Positions 26,271 to 36,600 of a stretch of DNA of 64,000 bases are shown piece after piece. Position 1 is the first letter of the stretch. The number at the start of each line of letters is the position of its first letter. Location of the stretch: the NCBI GenBank assembly GCA_002336815.1, contig DDEU01000088.1, positions 113,287 through 177,286 of the forward strand, read 5' to 3'. Source of the DNA: Chitinophagaceae bacterium UBA1946. Lineage in GTDB: Bacteria; Bacteroidota; Bacteroidia; Chitinophagales; Chitinophagaceae. The notes beneath the pieces are model-generated. The model saw only the letters and a list, made by a program, of their open reading frames with translations, had not been told where the DNA came from and did no database searches. Both the position numbers and the translations under genes were made by a program.

Positions 26271-26300
26271 AAAAAATCCTTCCGCATTGCGAAAGGATTT
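26271..26300 (-). terminator. Terminator of the AT-rich T9SS/fibre cassette
   Basis: AAATCCTT.CGC pairs with GCG.AAGGATTT around ATT (one mismatch), with an A run on the plus strand (26271-26276) that gives a T tract on the minus strand. Located 29 nt beyond the T9SS gene stop. Confidence 0.75.
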
Positions 26301-26328
26301 AATGATAGAATTTTAAACCGCAGTTATA

Positions 26329-27747
26329 TTAATTTTTAATTAGCTTTCTTAAAAAAACTTGCCCATTTTCAGTAATTATTTTGACTATATAAACACCGCT
26401 TGCATAACGCCCAATATCCACCTGGAGTCTATTACTGCTTTCGAAATTTTTTTCAAAAATCTTTTTTCCATCAATGGCAACAATACTCACCTGATTAAAT
26501 CTGACACTCCTGGTTGAAATTTCAACAATATTATTTGCCGGAATTGGGTAAACTAATATGCTGTTTGAAATATCTGGCTCACCGGAATGGGTTTTTAAAA
26601 AATCCTGACTCTTGTATTTGACAGCGCTTTGCTTTATGCTACCAATTATATCCTGCATTTTTTTGTTTACAGTAGCCTGTGGTCGGTAAGCATAATTTCC
26701 TGTACAGCCTTCAATATATGCTGCAAAACAAGCTGAAGATCCAGTGACAAAACCTGGATTCAGTTCAACAAAATTGCCAGCATGGTAAACAACTCCATCC
26801 CCAGGTACTACACTTCCGAAATTAATTACATCTTCTGATTTAATCCAAATAGAACGCTCCCGACGAACCCTTGTTGAAATGGTAGTTGCTGAAGTTAAAG
26901 TAGGAACGCAACAATCAACAATTGTTATTGGGGCAGTAATCGGACAAGTAATGGCTTGACCTGCATTGGGTGTAAATGTATAATTAAAGGTACCTATAAC
27001 ACTCGTATTAACTGTTGCCGGGCTCCATGTGCCTGTGATACCACAGGCAATGGTAGTGGGTAAGGTAGAGACTGAGTTTATACAGAAAGGCCCAAGGTTA
27101 ATCCCATCAAAAGGAACACAAACTTCCATTGAATAGGCCAAATATGCAGTTGTTAAATTAGCCGTAGTCAGATAGTTTATTGTAAAGGTATTAATTAAGT
27201 TACAACTGTTTCTCCATGTTGCAAATTCTTCATTATGCCCTGTAGGAGGAAAGTCTCCAGTTGCAGTTACACCATTTACAGTTGAGATACAATTTGTACT
27301 GGTTGTATTATTAAAAGCCACCCCAACAAAGTTATATGAATCATCCCAACGTCCATTGCTTCTGTCAATATCGGCTACATTAAACCTTGTTATGACCACC
27401 GGTACTGTAAAATTAAATACCAGGTTCTGCGCTGGCGGCAAATTATTTGGCCCACTTGTTGAGAAAGTTCGATTGCCGGTAACAATTAAATTCAGATCAA
27501 TAGGTGCAGGAGATTCAAAGAGCAATGGATCTCCAGCACCTACTAATGTAGCAGTAACAATACCGTTGCTGCCAGCTACAGGGTAAGTGCCAGTTACTCC
27601 ATTAGTACCAACGGACGTATTCCATGTTATATATGTTTGAGACACTGCATCCAAAGAATTAATGACAATAAAGATTAAAAAAAACAGAGCTTTCTTTAAC
27701 CGGTATTTAAATAATATTTTCATAACTAAAGATTTCATATTATTCAA
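26329..27747 (-). CDS. T9SS-exported protein with 3-coathanger stack and sorting domain
   Basis: A 472-residue exported protein. The N-terminus has several Met choices before the hydrophobic signal (KALFFLIFIVINSLDAVSQ). Residues about 40-220 resemble a carbohydrate/lectin-like beta fold. Around 320-360 the pattern 'VVPGDGVVYHAGNFVELNPGF...CFAAYIEGC' fits a 3-coathanger stack domain. The end (SILVYPIPANNIVEIS ... GVYIVKIITENGQVFLRKLI) is a type A T9SS sorting domain. Its ATG directly abuts the stop of the upstream fibre gene (27,748), so the pair is co-translated. Base composition is clearly more AT-rich than flanking genes. Confidence 0.85.
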   Translation of the reverse strand: MNNMKSLVMKILFKYRLKKALFFLIFIVINSLDAVSQTYITWNTSVGTNGVTGTYPVAGSNGIVTATLVGAGDPLLFESPAPIDLNLIVTGNRTFSTSGPNNLPPAQNLVFNFTVPVVITRFNVADIDRSNGRWDDSYNFVGVAFNNTTSTNCISTVNGVTATGDFPPTGHNEEFATWRNSCNLINTFTINYLTTANLTTAYLAYSMEVCVPFDGINLGPFCINSVSTLPTTIACGITGTWSPATVNTSVIGTFNYTFTPNAGQAITCPITAPITIVDCCVPTLTSATTISTRVRRERSIWIKSEDVINFGSVVPGDGVVYHAGNFVELNPGFVTGSSACFAAYIEGCTGNYAYRPQATVNKKMQDIIGSIKQSAVKYKSQDFLKTHSGEPDISNSILVYPIPANNIVEISTRSVRFNQVSIVAIDGKKIFEKNFESSNRLQVDIGRYASGVYIVKIITENGQVFLRKLIKN

Positions 27748-29325
27748 TTATTTAGATTTCTTAAGTATTGTATCAAGAGTTACTTTTAATGCATCTATCT
27801 CAGCCTGTTGCTTTTCAAGCTTAGTGTTTTGATCAATGATATAGAGAGTCAGTTCCTCAATTTTACCCATCTGTTTTGCCTGCATTTCCCCAAGATCTAG
27901 GCCATCCTTAACTAAATCTTCTGCAGCAATGATGCCCGGCAAATGCTTATTTTTTTTCACAAATGACGCTAATTCTTTTATCGGCAGCAGTGTATAACTA
28001 TCAGCAAATACATAATCGGCCCAGTTTACTGAAGCCCTTACTGCTACTTTTACTTTTTCAGTAAGAACGCCCCCTTCAACATATAATCTGTAATTACCAG
28101 TACTTGCGGGATAAAGAGGGGTGGCGCCTATATATATGCGGCCGTTGTCAGTGTTGTTAGGGCTGGCACTTGTGTTAAACCAAAGATTTTGGTTATTCAT
28201 ATTTACTGCACGGGGTCCTGTAAGAGTTCCATCGCTATTGTATAAATTTATATTGGGAAGATTCACGGCAGCGCTTGCAACCCCATTTACAGATGTAGTT
28301 AATACACCAGCATTAACCACATTTACCACTGTATTTACTGCCGGGGCTGTTCTTATTATGCCGTTCACTTCGCTGGTAAGTGTGTTTGTAGCACTTGTAA
28401 ATGTATGAGTGGTGGTACCTCCTGCTGGAATTGGTGCTTCACACACTACCCCGCCAGCATCTCTGAAAAGATATCTTCCCGTAGGGTTTGGAGTAGGGGT
28501 TGCGCCGCCGTTTACCGGCACATAATCCAGTTGAAGACTGGGAGTTGAAGTTGATAAATTGCCTGTATTATTCCCAGCGATTTTCAATTTTGCATACACC
28601 CCCGGTATGATACTTCCCACAGGTGTTAGCGCCGGAAGAGTTCCAATACTTACATTGCCATGCGTAATGCCAGATTGCATATCGCGGCCATAAATAACAT
28701 TTTGAATGGAAAGTTGATAATCTGATCCGGAGGACACATTGGCATTATAACCAATACCAACATTGTTATTTCCTAAAGTGAAATTGCCTCCAAAAGTGGC
28801 CAATGCGAGGTGTCCTATACCAACATTATTATTCCCAGAAAGAAGCCATCCCAATGCAGATTCGCCTAATGCCAGATTGCCGTTCCCGGTAGTCATTGAA
28901 TAAAGGGCTGACCGACCTAGAGCCGTATTACTGTCTGCAGAGCCTGCCCCAGCATTTAATCCATATAATGCCCCTGCACCGATGGCTGTATTAAAATTAC
29001 CATTGACATTAAATTGCAGGGCATTTGCTCCAAAACCAGAGTTAGCACTTCCCACTGTATTACTATATACTGAACTAAACCCGACTGCACTATTATTTGT
29101 ACCTGTCGAATTATTTAATAAGGCGTCTTGCCCAATTGCAGTGGATCCGGTTGTTCCTGATCTTCTTCCTATATATATACCACTTGAGGTAGTGCCATTT
29201 ACATAAATAGGAGTGGGCGTGCTATTAACTCCTGGTGAAGCAAATCCCTGGGCGTACAAGTTAGAACCTGTCAAAAAAATAAATACACCCAAAATAAGCT
29301 GAGTCAAAAAAAAATACTTATTCAT
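27748..29325 (-). CDS. Fibre-like protein with YadA-head-type repeats and C-terminal coiled coil
   Basis: A 525-residue secreted protein: signal peptide (FFLTQLILGVFIFLTGSNLYAQ), then 14- to 20-residue repeats such as TAIGQDALLN, NTAIGAGALYG and NTALGRSALY, resembling trimeric adhesin heads. The C-terminal Bacteroidota-specific module reads 'NWADYVFADSYTLLPIKELA', 'NKHLPGI' and 'GLDLGEMQAKQMGKIEELTLYI', followed by a coiled coil (KLEKQQAEIDALKVTLDTIL). It has no sorting domain of its own; its co-translated neighbour does. Probably trimeric by analogy with YadA heads and tail fibres (inference). AT-rich codon use. Confidence 0.82.
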   Translation of the reverse strand: MNKYFFLTQLILGVFIFLTGSNLYAQGFASPGVNSTPTPIYVNGTTSSGIYIGRRSGTTGSTAIGQDALLNNSTGTNNSAVGFSSVYSNTVGSANSGFGANALQFNVNGNFNTAIGAGALYGLNAGAGSADSNTALGRSALYSMTTGNGNLALGESALGWLLSGNNNVGIGHLALATFGGNFTLGNNNVGIGYNANVSSGSDYQLSIQNVIYGRDMQSGITHGNVSIGTLPALTPVGSIIPGVYAKLKIAGNNTGNLSTSTPSLQLDYVPVNGGATPTPNPTGRYLFRDAGGVVCEAPIPAGGTTTHTFTSATNTLTSEVNGIIRTAPAVNTVVNVVNAGVLTTSVNGVASAAVNLPNINLYNSDGTLTGPRAVNMNNQNLWFNTSASPNNTDNGRIYIGATPLYPASTGNYRLYVEGGVLTEKVKVAVRASVNWADYVFADSYTLLPIKELASFVKKNKHLPGIIAAEDLVKDGLDLGEMQAKQMGKIEELTLYIIDQNTKLEKQQAEIDALKVTLDTILKKSK

Positions 29326-29596
29326 TTTTATAAAGTTTAATGTTAAAAATGTTGTCGATATAAAATTGGATTATTCTTTATTATTTTACAACAGGAGCAA
29401 AACGAAAAAATCTATGCTTGGCCATCAATATTTTTCCAGGGAAATGGGAAACTCGCTATTGGGGCCGATTAGCGAATTGATTTGAAATACGGATTTTTTT
29501 TTCCATTTTTTTTAATTACGAAATAAGAAATTTCCCTTAGATTTAAGTAATTAAATTTCAACCCTTTTAGTAAAATTACTATTGAATTCATTCCCC

Positions 29597-29980
29597 ATGA
29601 GCTCACACCCTTTAAACAAAAAAATTGGAGAGAACATCGAATACTACCGGCTCCAAAGCAGAAAGAACATTAAGACAATTGCAGGGCTGCTCGGCCTGAC
29701 AGAAACCGGCTATAGAAATATAGAAAGAGGCATTACGGAAGCAGGCACCACCAAAATTTTCAGGATTGCTGAAATTTTGAATGTGCAGGTAAAACAGTTG
29801 CTTGATGTAAATATTGAGGAAAAGGAGAAGGATACAATCACAGTTCCGCAGGCAAACGCACCTAAAGCAGAAGAAAACTTTTACCGGCTTTGTATTGACC
29901 AGTACAAAGCAGAAAATCAGTTCCTGAAAAAACAATTGTCCCTCACCCAGGAACTTTTGGTGAAAGCAATGAAAACATGA
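29597..29980 (+). CDS. XRE-family helix-turn-helix regulator with coiled-coil tail
   Basis: About 127 residues from ATG 29597; a TTG five codons upstream is less likely. Residues about 8-65 form an XRE/Cro HTH (KKIGENIEYYRLQSRKNIKT, TETGYRNIERGI, KIFRIAEILNV). The rest ends in an amphipathic helix (YKAENQFLKKQLSLTQELL) likely for dimerisation. Divergent from the fibre/T9SS pair across a 271-bp AT-rich region, a typical place for a local regulator of that pair. It could also act elsewhere; no operator was identified. Confidence 0.85.
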   Translation: MSSHPLNKKIGENIEYYRLQSRKNIKTIAGLLGLTETGYRNIERGITEAGTTKIFRIAEILNVQVKQLLDVNIEEKEKDTITVPQANAPKAEENFYRLCIDQYKAENQFLKKQLSLTQELLVKAMKT

Positions 29981-30103
29981 GCGCTTTTAAATGCTCTTTT
30001 ATTATTTCAACTTTATGAAGCAGATTAATATCTAAAAACGGCAGGTAACATACCATCTTTTTTAGGTTCGTCATTCATCCAGTTATTTATTCCGGGTAAG
30101 TCT

Positions 30104-30157
30104 CTACAATAAAATAGCGATTGCACGAACAGCATCCAGTTGCTTTATATATTTCAT
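30104..30157 (-). pseudogene. Possible remnant of an acyltransferase-3 gene start
   Basis: Minus-strand ATG encodes MKYIKQLDAVRAIAILL then stop. The LDxxRAxAIL pattern is the conserved N-terminal helix of OafA-type acyltransferase family 3 proteins. The rest of the gene is absent: beyond the stop lie terminated frames. Only 17 residues match, so chance is possible. The 283-bp gap around it otherwise shows only the terminator at 30,208. Confidence 0.2.
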
Positions 30158-30207
30158 AATAATTGCCGGAATTATGCTGCCATTTAATGGTACTTATGTT
30201 AATTACC

Positions 30208-30239
30208 AAAAAAAAGCCCTTTCACATGATGAAAGGGCT
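30208..30239 (-). terminator. Terminator of the DUF2723 gene
   Basis: AGCCCTTTC (30215-30223) and GAAAGGGCT (30231-30239) around ACATGAT, with an A8 run on the plus strand (30208-30215) that becomes a T8 tract on the minus strand. Confidence 0.88.
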
Positions 30240-30263
30240 GTATAAAATCAGCTGACCGGGATG

Positions 30264-33200
30264 CTAAGGTATATTGCCGGCGGCAGGTTTTGTACCCGGT
30301 GCATTATTGATCGGGGCCTGCAGTTCAGCCGGTCTTGGATTTTTATACTGTTGCTCAAGCGTATTGAGGCCTGTTAAGAATTGATAAGCCCTTTCTGCAT
30401 CGTCATACACTGCCCGCAGTTTTGGAGCCAGGTTGCCGAGGAAATTATCTCTTTCCTGCTGGTAACGGATCTGCATACTTTGCTGCAATCCTTTCTGGAA
30501 TTCATCCGAGGACAGATCGCCCAGTTTAGCATAGTAGGTCATTTGCTGTTCAAGATCCTTTTTCACGCTCCTGCTTACTTTCTGCGCCAGTACTGTATCT
30601 CCTGCTTTATAGCAGGCTTCTAAAAACTGAAGCGAAATATAATTGTGCTGTTGAAAGCGGGATACCATGCCATAAGCAAAGTTTTCATCCAGCATTCCCT
30701 TATCACATTTCTCCAGCAATTTTTTGGCCTCGTCTTTTTTATCATGCTCGGCAAGGCTTGCAGCGGCAGTTGCATATGCCAAACGGATGCTGTTAAGATG
30801 CCTGCGGTTCTCTTCATCAAAATAAACACCTGGCTTGTCGGCACTGCCAAACACAAACTTTTTCATCATCTTGTCAACTACCCAATCCCTGTTTACATCA
30901 TCCCCTTCTACCGGAACCAGCCTGTAGGCCATACCATCCTGGCGCAGGTATTTATCAAAGCCCAGACTAACCCTGTCGTTTGTAAAATAGATCGGGCGTT
31001 TCCATTTATTGGCAGCAATGATATTTAAGATGGCAGCATCATTCTTCTGCAATACATTCTTCGGAATCGTAAAGCGAAGCTGGCTCACCACGCTGTCGTT
31101 TTTATTAACAGTGCCATTGGTCTTAACCAAATTTACATCAACGGGTACCGTTACGTTTTTGGTAGGGTAGGTATTGATGCTGATGCCTTCACCAACAGGC
31201 CGCATTTTAATAGGCTCATCGCTTCCTGCCCAGGTACGCATCATGCTATCCAAATCCATAAACTGGTTTTGATCAAAAGCAGGATTGGCAACAAAATAAA
31301 CGCCGTCTCTTTTGGCCCCTTCAATCTGCTCAGCACTCCAGATAGGATCGATCGGATCGCTCTCATTCACTTTATACCGCAACTGGTTGATGTACCAGTC
31401 AATACCCAATAAGCTGGAGTTGATCACCCTTACATCTCTCCGGATACCTTCTACTTCCTGGGCATACCACAAAGGATAGGTATCGTTATCACCAAATGAA
31501 ATTACGATCGCATTTTTATCACAACTTTCGAGGTAGTCGATCGCAAGATCTCTTGCCATGGTTTTCTTTCCCCTGTCATGGTCATCCCATTCCTGGCCAG
31601 CCATTAGCACGGGTACTGCCAGCGTGCAGATACCAGCCGCAGCAAAATTGGCAATACTGGAAGGAGCGAATTTCCCGATCAATTCCCTGATGAATAAAAC
31701 ACCCAGCCCGATCCAGATAGCAAAGGCATAAAAAGATCCTACAAAAGCATAGTCCCTTTCCCTTGGCATATTGCCGGGCATATTGAGATACACAACGATG
31801 GCAAGACCGGTAAAGAAGAATAACAGGCCGGTGATCAAAGCATCTTTCTTGTCTTTTTTATATTGGTGAAACATTCCCAGTAAGCCAAGTATAAATGGCA
31901 GGGCATACAATTTATTATTGGCCTTATTGTGCTTCATGCTGTCTGGCATAAACTGCTGGTCGCCCAACCTGGCCTTATCCCAGAAACCAATACCGCTTTT
32001 CCAGTTACCATCTCTTACGTTGCCCATGGATACACCCTGGATATCATTTTGTTTACCAACAAAATTCCACATGAAATAACGCACATACATCCAGCCAACC
32101 TGGTACTGGGTAAAGAAATTGATATTATCTCCCATGCTTGGCTTATTGCTGTAGTTACCGGTTTTGGGATCTTTAGTGATGCCGGCAAAACTGGCGTAGT
32201 AATCAGCATGGCCCTGCTCATTACCTGCATCCCACATACGGGGGAACAGGTGTTCATCTTCTGCATTGTATTTTACACTTTGCTTTCTGCCCTTCTTTTC
32301 GTACCCGTTCTTCGTTTTGATATAGGTATCTTCAGTATCATAACTCGGGTTGTGTTCTTCCCCCTCTCCTTCTACATTACCAGCGGTAAAATCTGCACCA
32401 AACATGATCGGTGTATCGCCATACTGTTCCCTGCTTAAATAACCTACCAAACTCACCGGGTTATCTACATTGTACATATCTACCGCCGGATCGGCGCTTG
32501 AACGGATCAGGGTTGTTACATAAGATGAATAACCAAGCATCATAAACGTGATGCACCACAAACTAAGTTTTAAAAAATTCCAGTTATTCTTATTGGCCAA
32601 CCTTAATCCAAAATAGATCAATACACCCAGCAATACAAAGAAGAAGGCAAAGCCAGTGTAGAAAGGCATTCCAAAATCATTCACAAACATGATATCAAAT
32701 GCACCAGCCCCTTTGATGGAATACTGGATCACGAATTTTTGTACCAACCCGGTAATGGCGCAGCCAATAATGAACGCAATAAAGGTGCCCATGGGCGTTA
32801 CCTTGTAACGTTTAAAATAATACACCATCACTGCTGCAGGTATGGTTAACAGGTTTAAAAGGTGAACACCTATTGAAAGACCCATCAGGTAAAATATAAG
32901 GATCAACCACCTGTCGGCCCCGGTAAAATGCCCGGTGATCCCTTTTTTCTGTTCTTCCGTAACCGCATCTTCCCATTTAAGAATGGCCCAAAACACAATG
33001 GCCGTAAAAAAGGAAGACAGTGCGTACACTTCACCTTCTACTGCACTGTACCAAAAACTGTCGGAAAAACAGTAAGCCATTGAACCAACCAGCCCGGCTG
33101 CCATGGCGCCAAATATTTGAGAGCCGTTGAGCTCTGCCCCATTCTTCTGCAATATCTTTTTTGCAAAATGCGTAATGCTCCAGAAAAGGAACAGGATGCT

Positions 33201-33458
33201 GAATCCGCTGGATAAAGCACTCATCAGGTTGATGCCGGTAGCAGCATGTTCAGGTGTAAAGGGAATCATGAACAAACGCCCGATCAAAACAAACAAAGGA
33301 GCTCCCGGCGGATGGGGGATCTGGAGCTTATAGGCACTGGAAGCAAATTCACCGCAATCCCAAAGACTGCCGGTAGCTTCCATCGTCATAATGTACACAG
33401 TACAGGCTATAATACATACTATCCAGCCCGTGATGTTGTTGATCCGTTTATAATTCAT
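30264..33458 (-). CDS. DUF2723 family membrane protein, TMEM260/protein O-mannosyltransferase-like
   Basis: A 1,064-residue integral membrane protein of a family very common in Bacteroidota. The first third holds about 10-12 transmembrane segments with the family hallmark 'EATGSLWDCGEFASSAYKLQIPHPPGAPLF', in which Asp34 and Glu37 resemble the catalytic acidic pair of GT-C glycosyltransferases. A further membrane block follows near residues 500-610 (with MPGNMPRERDYAFVGSFYAF), then a large soluble C-terminal region (VISFGDNDTYPLWYAQEVEG, helical repeats from about 870). The human relative TMEM260 is a protein O-mannosyltransferase, so glycosylation of exported proteins is plausible but unproven. 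Own promoter at 33,481 and own terminator. Confidence 0.9.
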   Translation of the reverse strand: MNYKRINNITGWIVCIIACTVYIMTMEATGSLWDCGEFASSAYKLQIPHPPGAPLFVLIGRLFMIPFTPEHAATGINLMSALSSGFSILFLFWSITHFAKKILQKNGAELNGSQIFGAMAAGLVGSMAYCFSDSFWYSAVEGEVYALSSFFTAIVFWAILKWEDAVTEEQKKGITGHFTGADRWLILIFYLMGLSIGVHLLNLLTIPAAVMVYYFKRYKVTPMGTFIAFIIGCAITGLVQKFVIQYSIKGAGAFDIMFVNDFGMPFYTGFAFFFVLLGVLIYFGLRLANKNNWNFLKLSLWCITFMMLGYSSYVTTLIRSSADPAVDMYNVDNPVSLVGYLSREQYGDTPIMFGADFTAGNVEGEGEEHNPSYDTEDTYIKTKNGYEKKGRKQSVKYNAEDEHLFPRMWDAGNEQGHADYYASFAGITKDPKTGNYSNKPSMGDNINFFTQYQVGWMYVRYFMWNFVGKQNDIQGVSMGNVRDGNWKSGIGFWDKARLGDQQFMPDSMKHNKANNKLYALPFILGLLGMFHQYKKDKKDALITGLLFFFTGLAIVVYLNMPGNMPRERDYAFVGSFYAFAIWIGLGVLFIRELIGKFAPSSIANFAAAGICTLAVPVLMAGQEWDDHDRGKKTMARDLAIDYLESCDKNAIVISFGDNDTYPLWYAQEVEGIRRDVRVINSSLLGIDWYINQLRYKVNESDPIDPIWSAEQIEGAKRDGVYFVANPAFDQNQFMDLDSMMRTWAGSDEPIKMRPVGEGISINTYPTKNVTVPVDVNLVKTNGTVNKNDSVVSQLRFTIPKNVLQKNDAAILNIIAANKWKRPIYFTNDRVSLGFDKYLRQDGMAYRLVPVEGDDVNRDWVVDKMMKKFVFGSADKPGVYFDEENRRHLNSIRLAYATAAASLAEHDKKDEAKKLLEKCDKGMLDENFAYGMVSRFQQHNYISLQFLEACYKAGDTVLAQKVSRSVKKDLEQQMTYYAKLGDLSSDEFQKGLQQSMQIRYQQERDNFLGNLAPKLRAVYDDAERAYQFLTGLNTLEQQYKNPRPAELQAPINNAPGTKPAAGNIP

Positions 33459-33480
33459 ATTGTGCAGGTTATTAAGGGGG

Positions 33481-33488
33481 CAAATATA
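33481..33488 (-). promoter_or_regulatory. -7 promoter element (TATATTTG) of the DUF2723 gene
   Basis: Exact TAnnTTTG on the minus strand; leader about 18 nt before the ATG at 33,458. Confidence 0.65.
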
Positions 33489-33608
33489 ATCAGTTTGCTG
33501 TTTGCGTTTGTTAGTTTCTGGTTATTTATAATTTTTTTAGACGGGCTGTTGACGGGTGAATTTTTATTCATGTCGGCACCGGTAAAATGGGCTGGTAAAG
33601 CGCCGATT

Positions 33609-33642
33609 AAAAAAATCCCGGCTGCGTAGATTCAGCCGGGAT
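33609..33642 (-). terminator. Terminator of the 1,377-aa secreted protein gene
   Basis: ATCCCGGCTG (33615-33624) pairs with CAGCCGGGAT (33633-33642); A7 on the plus strand gives the T tract. Located 20 nt past the stop. Confidence 0.88.
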
Positions 33643-33662
33643 ATATCATTTGCAGGATCGGT

Positions 33663-36600
33663 TTAATTACCCGCCTTCACAACTTTTATCATTTTGGTAA
33701 CCGGGCCCTGCATCACTTTCACAATGTACACACCCGGCATAAAGTTACTGCCGATATTGTAGCGGCTGTTGCTGTTGCCAATTGCCTGGTACACGCCCCT
33801 TCCGTCAAAGCCATACACCATGATAGCGATCTTTTCATTTGTGCCGCCCTGTGCCTCCAGTGTAAAGGATGAGTTGGTTGGATTTGGATAGGCTGCCAGT
33901 TGAAGCAATTGCGGCTTATCATTTGTGCTGCTGCCTGTGTTCAGCCTTTCTGCGGAAGCTGTTTTAACAGTTGCTCCTGTAGTTGCCGGCCTGGCTGATG
34001 TGGAGGCAGTAGTGGATGCCGTAATGGTAACCCGGGAAGTACAACCACGGGCATCCGTTACCGTGTAATTATAAACTCCTGCCGTTACGGTGAAGCTGCC
34101 TGTACCTGTATAAGGTGCAGTACCACCTGTTGCAGTTACGGTAATGGTAGCCGTACCACCCGTAGCAGGAATTGCGGTGGACACTGCTGTAGCTTTTAAC
34201 GGCGCCGCAGGCTGGCTGGTAGTAACCGTTACCACAGCCGAAGCGTTCAGAGAGTCTTTTACTGTAAAGTAATATGTTGAGGCGATCTTACCGGTAGTAT
34301 CCCAGGTGGCACTATGATTGTTGTTTGAACTATACACAAATACGGTGGAAATATTCTTTTCAAACTGTCCGTTGTACTTATTGTCGCCCCTGAGCGCACC
34401 CGTAGAATCAATTTCAAAAAATGCGATGTTATCAATATAGGTAGGTCCGGAAGACTGATCAATCTCGATGAGGAAACTGGCAGCAGTTTCTGTTTGAGGT
34501 GCCACAAAGCGGAATTCATGATCTTTTCGTGCCGAACCATAGATGGCACTTTGCTTGGCAGTAAGCACTGTGTAGGGGCTTCCGGATTTCCGGATGGATG
34601 CTTTCAGTTTACCGGTAGCAGTAGTACCCAGGGTAGTGAATTTCAATACATAATTTTTGGTAGAACTGATAGAACCTACCATGTAATTGAGGAGTGTATT
34701 TGCCCCGGAGATACTGGAAGTGAAGGATAGTTTCAGCGAACCCTTGCCTGCGGCGATCATTTTTGAACCTGTTCCGGTATAAGGCGCACTGCCTCCAAGC
34801 GCCCCAATATTAACATTGGCAGAATCGCCATAACAATTAAAATCTACTGAAGTTTTATCAACAGTTGCCACAAGCGGGCCATTGGCATCTGTAACAGAAA
34901 TGGTTGTTGATGCAGTGCAACCATTGGCATCGGTTACGGTATAAGTATAAGTGCCTGCAGTGACTGTAAACGAACCTGCGCCGGTATAGGGAGCAGTGCC
35001 TCCCGTTGCAGCCACTGTTACGGTTGTAGAACCTCCCAGCTCAGTGATCACTTCTGCTGATGCCGAAACACTGAGCGGGAATTGAGGTTGATTTACATTA
35101 ATGGTAACGCTTGCAGAATCACCTGCTGCATCATGCACGGTAAATGTGAACAAACCGGCTTTTACAATAAAGGTACCCGTGCCTGTATAAGGTGCCGTAC
35201 CGCCGGTTGCTGACACGGTAGCGGTAGAATTGTCTCCAAAACATTTCACCGGCACATACGTTACATTTACATTTAAAGGTGCCCTTGCCGCAGTATCTTT
35301 AACCAAAATGATTGAAGTATAAGGCTGCAGGGTAACGGTGGTATTGGTATAAGGATTGCCCTTTACATCAGTGTAAAGCCCGTTCAGGGTAATTGTTTTT
35401 GCTACCCTGCTGTCGTTGTATTCAAAAAGCAGTTGTGCCTCCGTATCATACACGGTGGCATCAACTTCATAAAATTGTATGTTGTCGAAATAAGTGACCC
35501 CGGAATTCTGCTCCAGTTCTATTACAAAACTTCCGCCTGCGTTGCTGATGGGAGCTGAGAACAGGAATTCATGATCTTTTCTGCCCACGCCAAAAGATTT
35601 TACCTGTATGGGCGTAAGATTGGTATAAGGCGAAATAGTTTGCCTGATGTATGCCCTCACCATTCCCTGCGCAGTAGTACCATAAGTGCTAAACCGCAAT
35701 ACATATTTTTTAGCAACACTCATGGCACCCATCGGGCTGTGTACCATTACATATTTATTTGCTACCGGGTTGGTAACGCTCACTTTTAGTGATCCGCCAC
35801 TTATTTTCCCGCTGTTATCCCATACTGCAGTAGCGTTGGCGCCAAAAACGGTAAGCCCTGAAATACCTGCAGTAAATACACCATTGGCAAATTTATTGAT
35901 GCCGATCAAACTATTTATTTTATACGGAACAATGGATTTAACGGGCTGTTTGGAAAGACTATCATTTCCTGTGAACGCTTTCCATCCATCTATCGACAGC
36001 GGCGTAGTAGGGATAAGGCTTCCGCCTGTTGTGGCATATACTTCCGAATTGAACCCAACCGGGTTGATCATGTTGTAATAATTGCTGTCAAGATCGCCAA
36101 GGCTTTGCAGGGCGTTCTGGATGGTATTGGTAACCGGTTCATTCAGGCCGGAATTGGTATAGTAAAAACTGCGCTGGCTGCTTGTTTTCGGGTAGAAAAT
36201 ATTGTTTTTGATGGCAAGATTGCTGATACCGCCCCAGGCCCAGCGAAATATACTCACTGCATTCAGGTTGTTGAACGAGGTATTGCCTTTGATGTTTACA
36301 TTGTTGGGATTGTTGCTGTGTATGCCGCCCCTTGGATGATTGAACACGGTATTATTCAGTACATCTACATTCATGGTGCGTCCATCAAGATAGATGCCGG
36401 TAGCATATAAAGTAGTTCCGGTGCGTCCATTCAATGCGCCAATTCCATTCATAACAATATTTTCCTTTATTACCCTGTTGGTGTAGATAGTACCCGGGTC
36501 GGCATCTGTACCGGAAGCATAAGAATAAATGCCACCTGCATCATCTTTTACAAAATTGAAATGATTCACCACGTTATTTTTGATGGTAACGTTACTTCCC

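Noticed and set aside
30107..30223. Minus-strand frame of about 38 codons containing 'KATGCCSCNRYF'
   Set aside because: Only a TTG could start it, it begins inside the terminator tail of the DUF2723 gene, and no promoter is present.
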